Source of the DNA: JAMXLO01 sp963812475
GTDB taxonomy: Bacteria; Pseudomonadota; Alphaproteobacteria; Acetobacterales; Acetobacteraceae
Direction of reading: 5' to 3'
Assembly: GCA_963812475.1 (NCBI GenBank)
Contig: CAWEVI010000063.1
Location: 107,543 to 171,542, forward strand
Length of the DNA stretch: 64,000 nt
Shown here: piece by piece, positions 36,051 to 44,567 of the stretch
Layout: every line of letters starts with the position of its first letter
How positions within the stretch are numbered: the first letter of the stretch is position 1
Program-made: the position numbers and the translations under genes
The notes under the pieces: generated by a model
Told to the model about the DNA's origin: nothing
Seen by the model: only the letters and a program-made list of their open reading frames with translations
Database searches by the model: none

Positions 36051-36377
36051 ATGCTGTATGAGCTGCGAGTTTATGAATGTGTCCCCGGCCGGCTGCCGGA
36101 TCTGCTAAAGCGTTTCGACACCATCACGCTTCCGCTCTGGGAAAAGCATGGCATCAGACAGGCCGGCTTTTGGACCACCGTGATCGGTGAATCCAGTCAG
36201 ACACTGTACTATTTCGTGGCCTGGGAATCGCTGGCCGAGCGTGAAAAGAAATGGGCAGCGTTCGGAGCCGATCCGGACTGGTTGACCGCGCGTGCCAAGA
36301 CCGAGGCGAATGGCGCGATCGTCGCCAATGTAAAGAACTTCATCCTGGCGCCGACCGCGTTCTCGGCAGTGAAATAG
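36051..36377 (+). CDS. NIPSNAP-family protein
   Basis: A 108-aa dimeric alpha/beta-barrel (ferredoxin-like) protein. The opening MLYELRVYECVPGRLPDLLK and the WESLAEREKKWAAFGADPDW block define the NIPSNAP family. A strong AGGAGG ribosome site precedes ATG 36051. Bacterial members have been linked to small-molecule or stress metabolism without firm chemistry. It may form a unit with the SDR gene upstream. Confidence 0.88.
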   Translation: MLYELRVYECVPGRLPDLLKRFDTITLPLWEKHGIRQAGFWTTVIGESSQTLYYFVAWESLAEREKKWAAFGADPDWLTARAKTEANGAIVANVKNFILAPTAFSAVK

Positions 36378-36479
36378 CCGGCAGCCGATGCGACGGCGGG
36401 GCAGCGACGCCTGGCTGTCTGGCTTGGTGCGGCGGGCCATGGCCCATTGTCAAACCGGTTCGGTTTCGCCGGACCGACG

Positions 36480-37406
36480 CTACCGCGGCACGGCGACGAA
36501 GAACTGCCGCGTGGCATAGGACAGCCACACGCGGCGCGATAGCAGCCAGTCGGCGCCCAGCAGCATATCGACGATCGGGACAACGCGCGCCGATGCCACC
36601 CAAAGCCGCGGATCCCGGGTGATGTCCGGGCCGATCCGCAGCTCCGTGAAACGGTGCAGGCGCATCGGCACGGGGTTCGGACCGACGCCGGCGCCGTTGC
36701 CGCCGGGATCGTGCTCAAGCGCCTCCGCCGTCAGCCCGAGCAGGAACATGCCCGATGCGGTGAGCAGGCTCGCGCTGGCGCCCGTGTCCACCAGTGTCCG
36801 CAAGGCGTGCCCGTCCACCTTGGTCTCGATCACCATGGCGTTGCCGGCGGGCGTCCTGGCGGGGATCGCAGCGTAGGGCGTCGTCCATGGCAGAAACCCC
36901 ATGGTGCACCCGCTCACCGCATTGAGCGTCAGCCGGCGCGCCGGAAGGTCGAGATCGAGGTCGAACGGCGACAGGAAGTCTCGGCCGAGCAGACCGGCGA
37001 TCGGACGGCCCCCGATCCGGTCCACCGGCAAGGGACCGACCATCACGCTGGTATCGCCGGTCAGCGTGCGTCGCCGCAGCGCGATCCCGCCGAGCCGCAG
37101 TGAGTGTGGCAGCGCGTTGGGACGCCGCTCGTAGCCGCCGATGCCGAGGATCGTCGAGGCGACCCATCCGTCGCGTTCCAGCCCCAGCCGATGGACCGCC
37201 GTCTCGCTCATCAGCGTGCGTTCGGCACCGGTATCCATAATGAACACGGCGTCGGTATCGTTGATCGTCACGGTGATCAGAATATGCCCGCCGGACAGTT
37301 CCAGTGGCACCGTCGCAAGCGCCTCCACCGTGCACGCGGCGCGCGCCGTGCCGGCGAGTGTCGCCAGCAGGGCAAACAGGGCGCAGAGGCGCGGCAAGCG
37401 GGTCAT
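36480..37406 (-). CDS. Exported retropepsin-like aspartyl protease with two DTG motifs
   Basis: A 308-aa protein with signal peptide (LCALFALLATLAGTARA). Two pepsin-like halves are present: FIMDTGAERT with Asp ~58 and TLVDTGASAS with Asp ~207, each followed by a hydrophobic-Gly flap partner (LLGRDFLSPFDLDLD, MLLGADWLLSRRVWL). Retroviral-type enzymes normally dimerise to bring two DTG motifs together; here both lie on one chain, so a pseudodimeric periplasmic protease is likely. Substrate unknown. Confidence 0.8.
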   Translation of the reverse strand: MTRLPRLCALFALLATLAGTARAACTVEALATVPLELSGGHILITVTINDTDAVFIMDTGAERTLMSETAVHRLGLERDGWVASTILGIGGYERRPNALPHSLRLGGIALRRRTLTGDTSVMVGPLPVDRIGGRPIAGLLGRDFLSPFDLDLDLPARRLTLNAVSGCTMGFLPWTTPYAAIPARTPAGNAMVIETKVDGHALRTLVDTGASASLLTASGMFLLGLTAEALEHDPGGNGAGVGPNPVPMRLHRFTELRIGPDITRDPRLWVASARVVPIVDMLLGADWLLSRRVWLSYATRQFFVAVPR

Positions 37407-37457
37407 GCGGTCCGCAGGATGATTTACCAGTTGTGCCACGCGACGTATCCATCGGCA

Positions 37458-38003
37458 ATGTCGGACCTTCCGCAGCGGCCCAGCCTCGTCGCCCTTTTCA
37501 CGGGCTTCCTCACCGTCGGCATGTTCGGCTTCGGCGGAGTGCTCCCATGGGCGCGGCGCATGGTGGTGGAGCAGAAGCGCTGGCTGAGCGCGACCGAATT
37601 CACCGACATGCTCGGCCTGTGCCAGTTCCTGCCCGGTGGCAACGTCATGAATGTGACGGTCGCCCTCGGCGCACGGTTCCATGGCGTCCCGGGAGCCTTT
37701 GTTGCCTTCGTCGGGCTGATGGCTGCCCCGGTGGCGTGCGTCATAGCACTGGGCGTGATCTACGACCGTTATGCGCAGCTGCCGACAGTGCGACACGCAT
37801 TCGCCGGCCTTGCCGCGGCCGCCTCGGCCCTGGTGCTGGCGAACGCGCTGCGGATTGCGGCACCCTTGCGATCGCGCCCGCTCGGGTTGGCAGTGGCCAT
37901 CGCGACCCTGCTGGCGATTGCGGTGTTGCGGTTGCCGCTGGCGCCGGTGCTCGTTGTCATGACGGCGCTGTCCACGCTGCTGATGTGGCGTTCGCGCCGA
38001 TGA
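37458..38003 (+). CDS. Chromate transporter, N-terminal half-type
   Basis: A 181-aa short-chain CHR protein. Typical features are LFTGFLTVGMFGFGGVLPW near the N-terminus and GLCQFLPGGNVMNVTVALGA, with about five to six membrane segments. It pairs with the next gene, overlapping it by four bases (ATGA). Paired short ChrA proteins act together as one exporter of chromate; in bacteria without chromate exposure, the natural substrate is unclear. Confidence 0.88.
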   Translation: MSDLPQRPSLVALFTGFLTVGMFGFGGVLPWARRMVVEQKRWLSATEFTDMLGLCQFLPGGNVMNVTVALGARFHGVPGAFVAFVGLMAAPVACVIALGVIYDRYAQLPTVRHAFAGLAAAASALVLANALRIAAPLRSRPLGLAVAIATLLAIAVLRLPLAPVLVVMTALSTLLMWRSRR

Positions 38004-38533
38004 GCGAGGTGTCCACGCTGGCAAGCCTGGCGGCGGTGTTCGCGCAGCTGTCGCTGTTGGCGTTCGGCGGCACCAATTCCGTGCTGCCGGAGATGCAGCG
38101 TCAGGTGGTCGAGGTCCATTCCTGGATCACCGCACAGGAGTTCGCCGCGCTCTTTGCCCTGGCGCAGGCAGCGCCCGGTCCGAACATGCTGGTCGTCACG
38201 CTGATCGGCTGGCACGTCGCGGCGCTGCCCGGCGCGCTGGTGACGACGCTCGGTGTGGCAGGGCCTTCGTCCATGCTGACCTTCATCGCCGCGGACCTAT
38301 GGCATCGGTTTCGCGACGCCCGATGGCGCAAGTTGGTTCAGGCAGGCCTGATGCCGGTAACGGCCGGGCTTGTGATGGCGAGCGCGACATTGCTGATCAG
38401 GACGACATCCATCGACCCGGTCACGACAGCGATCACCGTCGCCGCCGCGGTGCTGTTCCTGTTCACACGCCTGCATCCGCTCATGGTTCTGGCAGCGTCG
38501 GCGGCGCTGGGCGCACTTGGCGTGCTGACCTGA
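38000..38533 (+). CDS. Chromate transporter, C-terminal half-type
   Basis: A 177-aa short-chain CHR protein with LSLLAFGGTNSVLPEMQRQV and LAQAAPGPNMLVVTLIG, the second half-family signature, and five to six membrane segments. Translationally coupled to the preceding CHR gene. The two halves together correspond to one full-length ChrA (about 360-400 aa). Confidence 0.88.
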   Translation: MSEVSTLASLAAVFAQLSLLAFGGTNSVLPEMQRQVVEVHSWITAQEFAALFALAQAAPGPNMLVVTLIGWHVAALPGALVTTLGVAGPSSMLTFIAADLWHRFRDARWRKLVQAGLMPVTAGLVMASATLLIRTTSIDPVTTAITVAAAVLFLFTRLHPLMVLAASAALGALGVLT

Positions 38534-38538
38534 CGTCC

Positions 38539-39357
38539 CTACGGCTTCTGGTCGGCCCCCAGGTCCGTCACGGACGCATGATTGAGCGAAAGGTCGATGC
38601 CGCGACGGTAGCGTTTCAGCGTCTTGGGCGCCTCGGCAACTTCCTCGTATGTCTGCCAGCCGCGTTCGGCCGCCGGCCGCAGGTCGCTCGGGACGGGGTT
38701 CAGCGCCGGCTGCGGCGTTGGCGCGCGGGTGGACGCGACCATGGTGCCGTTGTCAGGCCGATCGTAAATGAAGCCATAGGTCGGGTAGACGCTGCCGAAC
38801 TCGCCGCTCCGGCCGAGTCCGACGCGGACCGCGGACCAGTCGTTGGCCTCGGATACATCCACCACCGGGACTTTTCGGGCAACACCCCCGCGCATGCCGG
38901 TCCCGGCCCAATTGGCATGCTCGATCTCGACTTCGCGCGGGTTGATCACCCGGCTGACCACTGCCACGTGGCCCAGGCGCATGCGGCCATTGGCGCGGAA
39001 CGTCAGCACGCTGCCGGTCTCCGGCACGCGGCCTCGTTCATAGACACCGGCGGCGTTGTCCCACCACTGCCAGGCGTTGCCGGCAACCGAAATCCCGGAA
39101 TCGCTGCGTGCGAAGGGAACGCAGGAAATGCCGCCGCCACCGACGGCATAGTGGCGACCGCGCAGCGTCGTGCTGGAATGCGCCGCGGCCCTCGACGCGT
39201 GACCGCCGGCATAGCTCCGGGTCGGCGCCAGCGGCTGGGCCAATGGACTGGCGTCGTGGCTAGGCGAGGCCTGCGCAGGTCGGGCGGCAAACGGACTGTT
39301 AAACGAAAGCACTGATCCAAGAATCAAAGTTGTAGCGCCGGCGCCCCATACCCGCAT
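38539..39357 (-). CDS. Exported CHAP-domain amidase
   Basis: A 272-aa protein with an N-terminal signal/anchor segment (ATTLILGSVLSFNSPFAARPAQA). The CHAP domain (~65-185) carries the catalytic Cys79 in GGGGISCVPFARSDSG and His130 in RMRLGHVAVVSRV, followed by HANW. Such domains hydrolyse peptidoglycan amide bonds in cell-wall remodelling. The C-terminal ~80 residues are probably disordered. About 276 bases upstream, before ridA, hold no gene. Confidence 0.85.
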   Translation of the reverse strand: MRVWGAGATTLILGSVLSFNSPFAARPAQASPSHDASPLAQPLAPTRSYAGGHASRAAAHSSTTLRGRHYAVGGGGISCVPFARSDSGISVAGNAWQWWDNAAGVYERGRVPETGSVLTFRANGRMRLGHVAVVSRVINPREVEIEHANWAGTGMRGGVARKVPVVDVSEANDWSAVRVGLGRSGEFGSVYPTYGFIYDRPDNGTMVASTRAPTPQPALNPVPSDLRPAAERGWQTYEEVAEAPKTLKRYRRGIDLSLNHASVTDLGADQKP

Positions 39358-39633
39358 CGCGACCCACTCCCCGGTGGTTCAATAAGCTCTGTGAGTCGCT
39401 AGCAACAGGGTTGCAACGGTGACAACCCTCGCCGGGGAAAATTACGTGCGACTGTCCCCAATTAGGCGGGGGCACCCTGTGGACAAGTCAGAAAGACGGG
39501 AAACTTATCCTAAATTGGCCCGATTTAGTGAGCCTCTGACCGAATTGACGCGCCGATTCGCATGGGGCTGGCCGATTCTCTAAAAAATGTCGAGCGCTCC
39601 CGGCGCCTGTATCGCCCCGGGAGCGGATCGAAT

Positions 39634-39984
39634 CTACTTGCAGGCGGTCACCATGATCTCGACCAGGATCGATGGGTTCGCCAACTCCGCCTGGACGCAT
39701 GCCCGTGCGGGCGCCGCACCTTTGGGCAGCCATGGCGTCCAGACTTCGTTCATCGCATCACGGTCACGGATGTTCCTCACCCAGATAAGCGCCTGCAACA
39801 GTCGGGTATTGTCGGTGCCGTGAGTCTCCAGCAGTTGGTCGATCTGCGCCAGCACGTCCGCGGTCTGGCCCTTGATGTCTTTGCTTGTATCTTTCGCCGT
39901 AACACCCTGAAGATAAACGAAACCGTGGTACTCGACGGCCTTCGACAGGATCGTGCCCGGGTCGGTGCGGCTCACTTTGCTCAT
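39634..39984 (-). CDS. RidA/YjgF-family enamine/imine deaminase
   Basis: A 116-aa protein from ATG 39984, behind a GGGGAGAAAA ribosome site. Family features: GFVYLQGVTAKDTSKDIKGQ, the LIWVRNIRD segment and the ARACVQAELANPSILVEI ending with the conserved Arg that binds the substrate carboxylate. RidA proteins hydrolyse reactive 2-aminoacrylate-type intermediates; this one may belong to a subgroup with a different substrate. Cytoplasmic trimer expected. Confidence 0.88.
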   Translation of the reverse strand: MSKVSRTDPGTILSKAVEYHGFVYLQGVTAKDTSKDIKGQTADVLAQIDQLLETHGTDNTRLLQALIWVRNIRDRDAMNEVWTPWLPKGAAPARACVQAELANPSILVEIMVTACK

Positions 39985-40043
39985 CGATTTTTCTCCCCTC
40001 TGTCGGTTGCGGTGACTGCGGCCTTCTAGGGCAAGCCCGCGCC

Positions 40044-41288
40044 TCAGGCCAGCGTCTCGCTGCCTTCCAGGATCGGCGCCATGCGCGGCAGACGTGCCTT
40101 GGCCCGCAGCCAGGCCAGCACGCAGAGCAGACAGCCGATCAGCACCGGTAATTGCAAACCGAGGAATTCCGCCGAGACGCCGTAAGCCAGGGCGCCCATC
40201 GCCGGCGCCGCGCGGGTGATCATGCCCCACAGGCTGAGCACCCGTCCGACCATCGCGGCGGACGCTGAATTCTGCAGCAGTGTCTGGATCGAGATGCCAT
40301 GCATCGTGGTGGCCGCGCCCATCACGGCGACGCAGGCCACGCCGATCGCGAAGTGATGCGTCCCCACGAAGCAGGCCGTGGCCAGCGCGAGCACCAGCCC
40401 GGCGTACACCGCGATCCGTGTCAGACCGCCCATCCGGCCGCGGATCGCCACCAGTGTGCCGCCGACCAGCGCGGCGCACCCCATTGTGCTGGCGAGTGTC
40501 GCGAGGCCCCGCGCATCTCGACCGAACAGGTCGGCAACGTAGGGCGGCAGCATCTCCGGCACCGAGCGCAGCATCACGCCGACCGCAGCCGCGAATAGCA
40601 TCAGCGGACCGATGCCCGGGTGGCGCGCCACGTAGCGGATGCCCTCTGCCGCGTCGTAGAAGACGCTGTGCGTGGAGCGGTGGCCGAGGCGGATCGCCGG
40701 GTCGAGCCGCAGCAGGTACATGGTGAGGCTGGCGAACAGGAACGCCAGACAGTTGCACGCGATCGGCGGCACCACGCCCCAGGCCGCAATCATTGGACCG
40801 GACAGTGCCGGACCGATGAACCGGGCGACGTTGTAGGTCAGTGAATTTAGCGCCACCGCGCCCGGCAGATAGGCGCGCGGGACCAGGCCGGGCAGCAGGC
40901 ATTGGCGTGCCGGCTGGGCGAAGGTCTCGGCCATGCCGTTGAACGCCGACAGTGCCGCGATGAACTCAACGCGGATCAGCCCGGTAAGAATCAGCGTCAC
41001 CAGGATCGCGGCCTGCCCGGCGGCGACGAACTGCGAGGCCACGGTCAGTCGCACCCGGTCGATCCGGTCGGCAACGGCGCCGGCCAGCGGCGAGATCACC
41101 ACCGACGGAGCCAGATTGCAGAATGCGATGACGCTCACCCAGAGCACCGAGTGGGTCAACTCCCAGGCGAGCCAGTCGGTGGCGACCCGCTGCATCCACG
41201 ACCCGGTCCAGCAGGTGACGCTGCCCGAATAGAAGATCCGTGCGTTGCGCTGCGCGAAGACGCCGCGGATTGCTGACAGGCTGGCCAC
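40044..41288 (-). CDS. MFS exporter (MFS_3/EntS-like)
   Basis: A 414-aa transporter with about 12 membrane helices. N-terminal RGVFAQRNARIFYSGSVTCW and the loop PLAGAVADRIDRVRLTVASQ (motif A) are typical for MFS_3 proteins, related to the enterobactin exporter EntS. No siderophore genes are nearby, so the substrate cannot be inferred. It lies 59 bases downstream of no clear partner; ridA follows on the same strand. Confidence 0.85.
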   Translation of the reverse strand: MASLSAIRGVFAQRNARIFYSGSVTCWTGSWMQRVATDWLAWELTHSVLWVSVIAFCNLAPSVVISPLAGAVADRIDRVRLTVASQFVAAGQAAILVTLILTGLIRVEFIAALSAFNGMAETFAQPARQCLLPGLVPRAYLPGAVALNSLTYNVARFIGPALSGPMIAAWGVVPPIACNCLAFLFASLTMYLLRLDPAIRLGHRSTHSVFYDAAEGIRYVARHPGIGPLMLFAAAVGVMLRSVPEMLPPYVADLFGRDARGLATLASTMGCAALVGGTLVAIRGRMGGLTRIAVYAGLVLALATACFVGTHHFAIGVACVAVMGAATTMHGISIQTLLQNSASAAMVGRVLSLWGMITRAAPAMGALAYGVSAEFLGLQLPVLIGCLLCVLAWLRAKARLPRMAPILEGSETLA

Positions 41289-41307
41289 CGCGGCCGCGAC
41301 CTCCGGT

Positions 41308-41643
41308 TCAGGGGCTGGCGGGTTCCGGAGCGACCGTGTCGGGGCGGCCAGCCGCGGCGCCGGTGTTGCGCACGCAGTCGCGTGTCATGTTTTCGTAGCC
41401 GTAGCGCTGCGGCAGGCCATGATCCACCACACTGTAGGCGTCGTTGGCCGAATACGGCGTGTTGCGGTTGTCGATCGCGTAGATCGAATCGCGATGCGTC
41501 CGGTCATAGACCGCGTCGGAATGTTCCCGACAGGCGGAGAGGGTGGCCGCATCGGCGCGGGCTTGAGGCGACGGCGGTGGCGGCGCCGCGCAGGCTGCAA
41601 CCGCCAGCAGGACCGGCAGGAGTGTGGCGAGGCGGCCGCTCAT
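41308..41643 (-). CDS. Small lipoprotein of unknown function
   Basis: A 111-aa protein starting MSGRLATLLPVLLAVAACAA, with a lipobox-like AAC at residue ~18, followed by a Pro-rich linker and a soluble domain (ACREHSDAVYDRTHRDSIYA, YGYENMTRDCVRN) containing two cysteines that may bond. It overlaps the stop of the preceding gene by four bases (ATGA), so the two are co-translated. Not recognised. Confidence 0.65.
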   Translation of the reverse strand: MSGRLATLLPVLLAVAACAAPPPPSPQARADAATLSACREHSDAVYDRTHRDSIYAIDNRNTPYSANDAYSVVDHGLPQRYGYENMTRDCVRNTGAAAGRPDTVAPEPASP

Positions 41644-42188
41644 GGCACGGGCCCTGTCAGTCGCGGTGCGGTCTGCCCCTCCAGCGCGAATCCGAACGCG
41701 AACTGGGCAAGCTTGCTGCGGAATCCGGTCTCGTCGAACCGCGCATCCGGGGTCAATGGAATGCTGGCGGCGGTACGCAGCAGTGTGGGGTCCAGATCCG
41801 CGCCGTCGCGCTCCAGCCGGCACAGGGCGGCGGCCCAGGAGGCACGAGCCAGCAGGTCCACCAGCGCCAGCAGCCGGAGGCAGAGCGATAATCCATAACT
41901 GTTGCCCATGCCCACGGTGACGTCCACTGCGCCGACCCAGCAGCGCGCGTCACGGTCCGCGATGGCAAGGTCGGTGTAGGAACCGTCGTCGCGCTGGAAC
42001 CGGAACCCGCGCGTGACGCCCCAGCGTTTCGCCAACGCGGCGTCGTGCGCGGCGTGCCACGCCCTTTCCAGGTCGCGCCGAAGCACCGGCGGCAGCGCTT
42101 CGGGCGGCCGGTCGATGAGATAGGTCATCGCCCCGTCCGGGCCGACGCCGACCCGCACCGATGGTGGATGTTCGGTTGGTTCCATCAC
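41640..42188 (-). CDS. Conserved hypothetical protein
   Basis: A 182-aa soluble protein with no cleavable signal. The middle part (RGFRFQRDDGSYTDLAIAD, AVDVTVGMGNSYGLSLCLRL) and a helical C-terminus (LLALVDLLARASWAAALCRL) do not match a family I know. It is divergent from the amidase gene and coupled to the small lipoprotein gene downstream. Start may be the second Met (42185). Confidence 0.6.
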   Translation of the reverse strand: MMEPTEHPPSVRVGVGPDGAMTYLIDRPPEALPPVLRRDLERAWHAAHDAALAKRWGVTRGFRFQRDDGSYTDLAIADRDARCWVGAVDVTVGMGNSYGLSLCLRLLALVDLLARASWAAALCRLERDGADLDPTLLRTAASIPLTPDARFDETGFRSKLAQFAFGFALEGQTAPRLTGPVP

Positions 42189-42255
42189 TGAGAAGGATGG
42201 ACCCGCAGGGCGGCTTGCGCCAGCCTGAGTGAGCGGTGCGGAGGAGATTTAACTC

Positions 42256-43524
42256 ATGCAGGAACCATCGAAGCTCACTGCCAGCGAGGCGGCGCGTCTG
42301 ATCCGCGGCGGAAGGCTCCACCCGGCTGATCTGATGGAGTCGTGCCTCGCGCGGATCGCCGAACGGGAGGGAGCCGTACGGGCCTTCGCATGGTTCGATC
42401 CCGCAACGGCGTGCCGTGCCGCGACCGCCGCGCGGCCGGGGAAGCTTCACGGGCTGCCCATCGGGGTGAAGGACGTGCTCGATACCGCGGATATGCCGAG
42501 CGAATACGGCTCGCCGATCTGGCGCGGATGGCAGCCGCGCGCCGACGCCGCCGCTGTCGCATGGGCGCGGGCAGCGGGTGGCGTGGCGATCGGCAAGACG
42601 GTCACCACGGAATTCGCCACGCGGAAACCGGGGCCAACCGGCAATCCGCACAATCTGCGCCATACGCCCGGCGGCTCCAGCAGCGGGTCGGCGGCGGGCG
42701 TCGCGGATGGTTTCTTCCCGCTCGCCTACGGCACGCAGACGGCGGGCAGCGTGGTCCGTCCGGCCGCCTTCTGCGGGGTGGTCGGCTACAAGCCGACGTT
42801 CGGCATGATCAATCGCCACGGCATGAAGCTGATGTCCGAGAGCCTTGATACTGTGGGTGTCATGGCTCGCAGCGTCGCGGACTGCGCGCTGTTCGCCGGC
42901 GTCGTCGCGGGCCGAGACCTGGGCGATCCCGATAGCAGGCCGGAACGTGCTCCACGGATCGGCATCTGCCGGTCGCCGGCCTGGGGCAAGGCGCTGCCGG
43001 AGACGCAGGCATTGCTGTCGCGCGTCGCATCGGCAGTCGGACGGGCAGGGGCCAGCGTGGTCGATCGCGAGCTCTCGCCAGGTGTGGCGGCGGTCGCCGA
43101 GGCGCATCCGATCGTGATGAACAACGAAAGCGGCCGGGCCCTGGGATGGGAGCTGGCGGATAGCCGGGAACAGATCAGCGAAGGGCTGCGCGAGCGGCTG
43201 GATTTCGGTCTGTCGCAGACCGAAGCCACCGTGGCCGACGCGCATGCGGTGTTCGACCGCGCCCAACGTGCGTTCCCTGCCTGCATGGAGGGCCTGGATG
43301 CTTTGGTGACCCCGTCCGCTCCCGGTCAGGCGCCAGCCGGATTGGAATGGACCGGCGACCCGGTGTTCAACCTGATCTGGACCAGCCTGCATGTGCCCTG
43401 TGTGACTGTGCCCGCCGGGACCGGTCCCGATGGCCTGCCGCTCGGCATCCAGATCGTCACGCGGATCGGCGAGGACCGGCAGGCCCTGGCATGGGCGCAA
43501 TGGGTCGCCGCGGCGATCGGTTGA
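42256..43524 (+). CDS. Amidase signature enzyme
   Basis: A 422-aa hydrolase of the amidase signature family. The Lys of the Ser-cisSer-Lys triad is in LHGLPIGVKDVLDT, and the Ser-rich block is in TPGGSSSGSAAGVADGF, with the nucleophile region GTQTAGSVVRPAAFCG. Together these give the complete catalytic set. Likely hydrolyses small amides; it is not GatA, since it is shorter and there is no gatCB nearby. A weak ribosome site (AGGAGATTT) precedes ATG 42256. Confidence 0.9.
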   Translation: MQEPSKLTASEAARLIRGGRLHPADLMESCLARIAEREGAVRAFAWFDPATACRAATAARPGKLHGLPIGVKDVLDTADMPSEYGSPIWRGWQPRADAAAVAWARAAGGVAIGKTVTTEFATRKPGPTGNPHNLRHTPGGSSSGSAAGVADGFFPLAYGTQTAGSVVRPAAFCGVVGYKPTFGMINRHGMKLMSESLDTVGVMARSVADCALFAGVVAGRDLGDPDSRPERAPRIGICRSPAWGKALPETQALLSRVASAVGRAGASVVDRELSPGVAAVAEAHPIVMNNESGRALGWELADSREQISEGLRERLDFGLSQTEATVADAHAVFDRAQRAFPACMEGLDALVTPSAPGQAPAGLEWTGDPVFNLIWTSLHVPCVTVPAGTGPDGLPLGIQIVTRIGEDRQALAWAQWVAAAIG

Positions 43525-43641
43525 GTAGATTGCGGGCTTCCGTGCAGAGGACACGGGCATATTCGGCGGATTTGCCCATGCAAGATGCACTATACGACCT
43601 TGCTGCACGGAAGCGGGCCGTCATACCCGCCGCGCACGGCA

Positions 43642-44544
43642 TCACGGCACCAGGACTCGCCGCAGTTTCTCGCGCGCGACCTGGCCGGCCTCCAGCGTCA
43701 GCGCATTGACGATCGCGAGGCGAAAGCCGCCTGGCGGCATGGCGTGATGCGCAGGATCCTTGTCCTCGTGGAAGGTGATCTGCACGCTGGAGACGCCGGG
43801 CATCGCGCGCACCTGATCCACCAATGCCGCCGGCGGATGGCGGTAGCGTGGTCCGTGCGGGCCGAACAGCACCACACTGTAGCCGTTGACGCGATCGCTG
43901 TCGGGATAGGTCCACTCGCCGGTGACATGCAGGCGCACCACGGCCTCGACCCAGCCGGAACCATAAAGATCAGGCCACTGGTCGGCGAAGCGCAGGTGCG
44001 CCTCGATGATGCGGCCGCCGATGGTCTCGAAGTTCGCCATCCCGGTAAATCCGGCCAGATGCTCGCGCGCCCAGGCGCCGCACCAGTCCTCGATCTCGGG
44101 CATCGCTTCGGCGTGGACCAGCCAGTGGTCGAACGTACCCCCTGGGGCGGTGGCGCCGGTGGTGTGCCGCCACCAGCGCGGCACCCCGTCCACCAGGGCG
44201 ACATCGGTGCTGACATGCGGTCCGGTCAGCAGCGTGCACCAGAAATGCCCGGCGGTCAGCGCGGCGCGGTATTCCTCGACGGATGCAATGACCTGGCTGC
44301 CCGAGCCCATGCCGCGCAGGTTCATGATCGGCTTGGAGAACACCGGGAAGTCCGGCGGCATGACGCCATGCGGCGCGGCTTTCAGGCCCTGCGACAATGC
44401 CACCGCAAGTTTGTCGTAGATCCAGCGGTGTTGCGGATACCACTCCCATGAATCCGGATCCTCGGTCGAGATGCGGATGTCGTCGGGACAGTCGACGTGT
44501 TCGAAATACTGGAACCGCCAGGGATCGGCTTCGCAGATCGGCAT
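43642..44544 (-). CDS. Uncharacterised 300-aa protein, ATP-grasp-like tail
   Basis: A 300-aa soluble protein. The segment GFTGMANFETIGGRIIEAHL followed by RFADQWPDLYG resembles the end of ATP-grasp enzymes, and earlier parts (FSKPIMNLRGMGSGSQVIAS, HFWCTLLTGPHVSTDVALVD) could correspond to the ATP-binding half. I am not certain of the family. It follows the molybdenum-hydroxylase accessory operon by 23 bases on the same strand but may be unrelated to it. Confidence 0.6.
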   Translation of the reverse strand: MPICEADPWRFQYFEHVDCPDDIRISTEDPDSWEWYPQHRWIYDKLAVALSQGLKAAPHGVMPPDFPVFSKPIMNLRGMGSGSQVIASVEEYRAALTAGHFWCTLLTGPHVSTDVALVDGVPRWWRHTTGATAPGGTFDHWLVHAEAMPEIEDWCGAWAREHLAGFTGMANFETIGGRIIEAHLRFADQWPDLYGSGWVEAVVRLHVTGEWTYPDSDRVNGYSVVLFGPHGPRYRHPPAALVDQVRAMPGVSSVQITFHEDKDPAHHAMPPGGFRLAIVNALTLEAGQVAREKLRRVLVP

Positions 44545-44567
44545 GATCTATGCCGGGCCTGCGAAGA

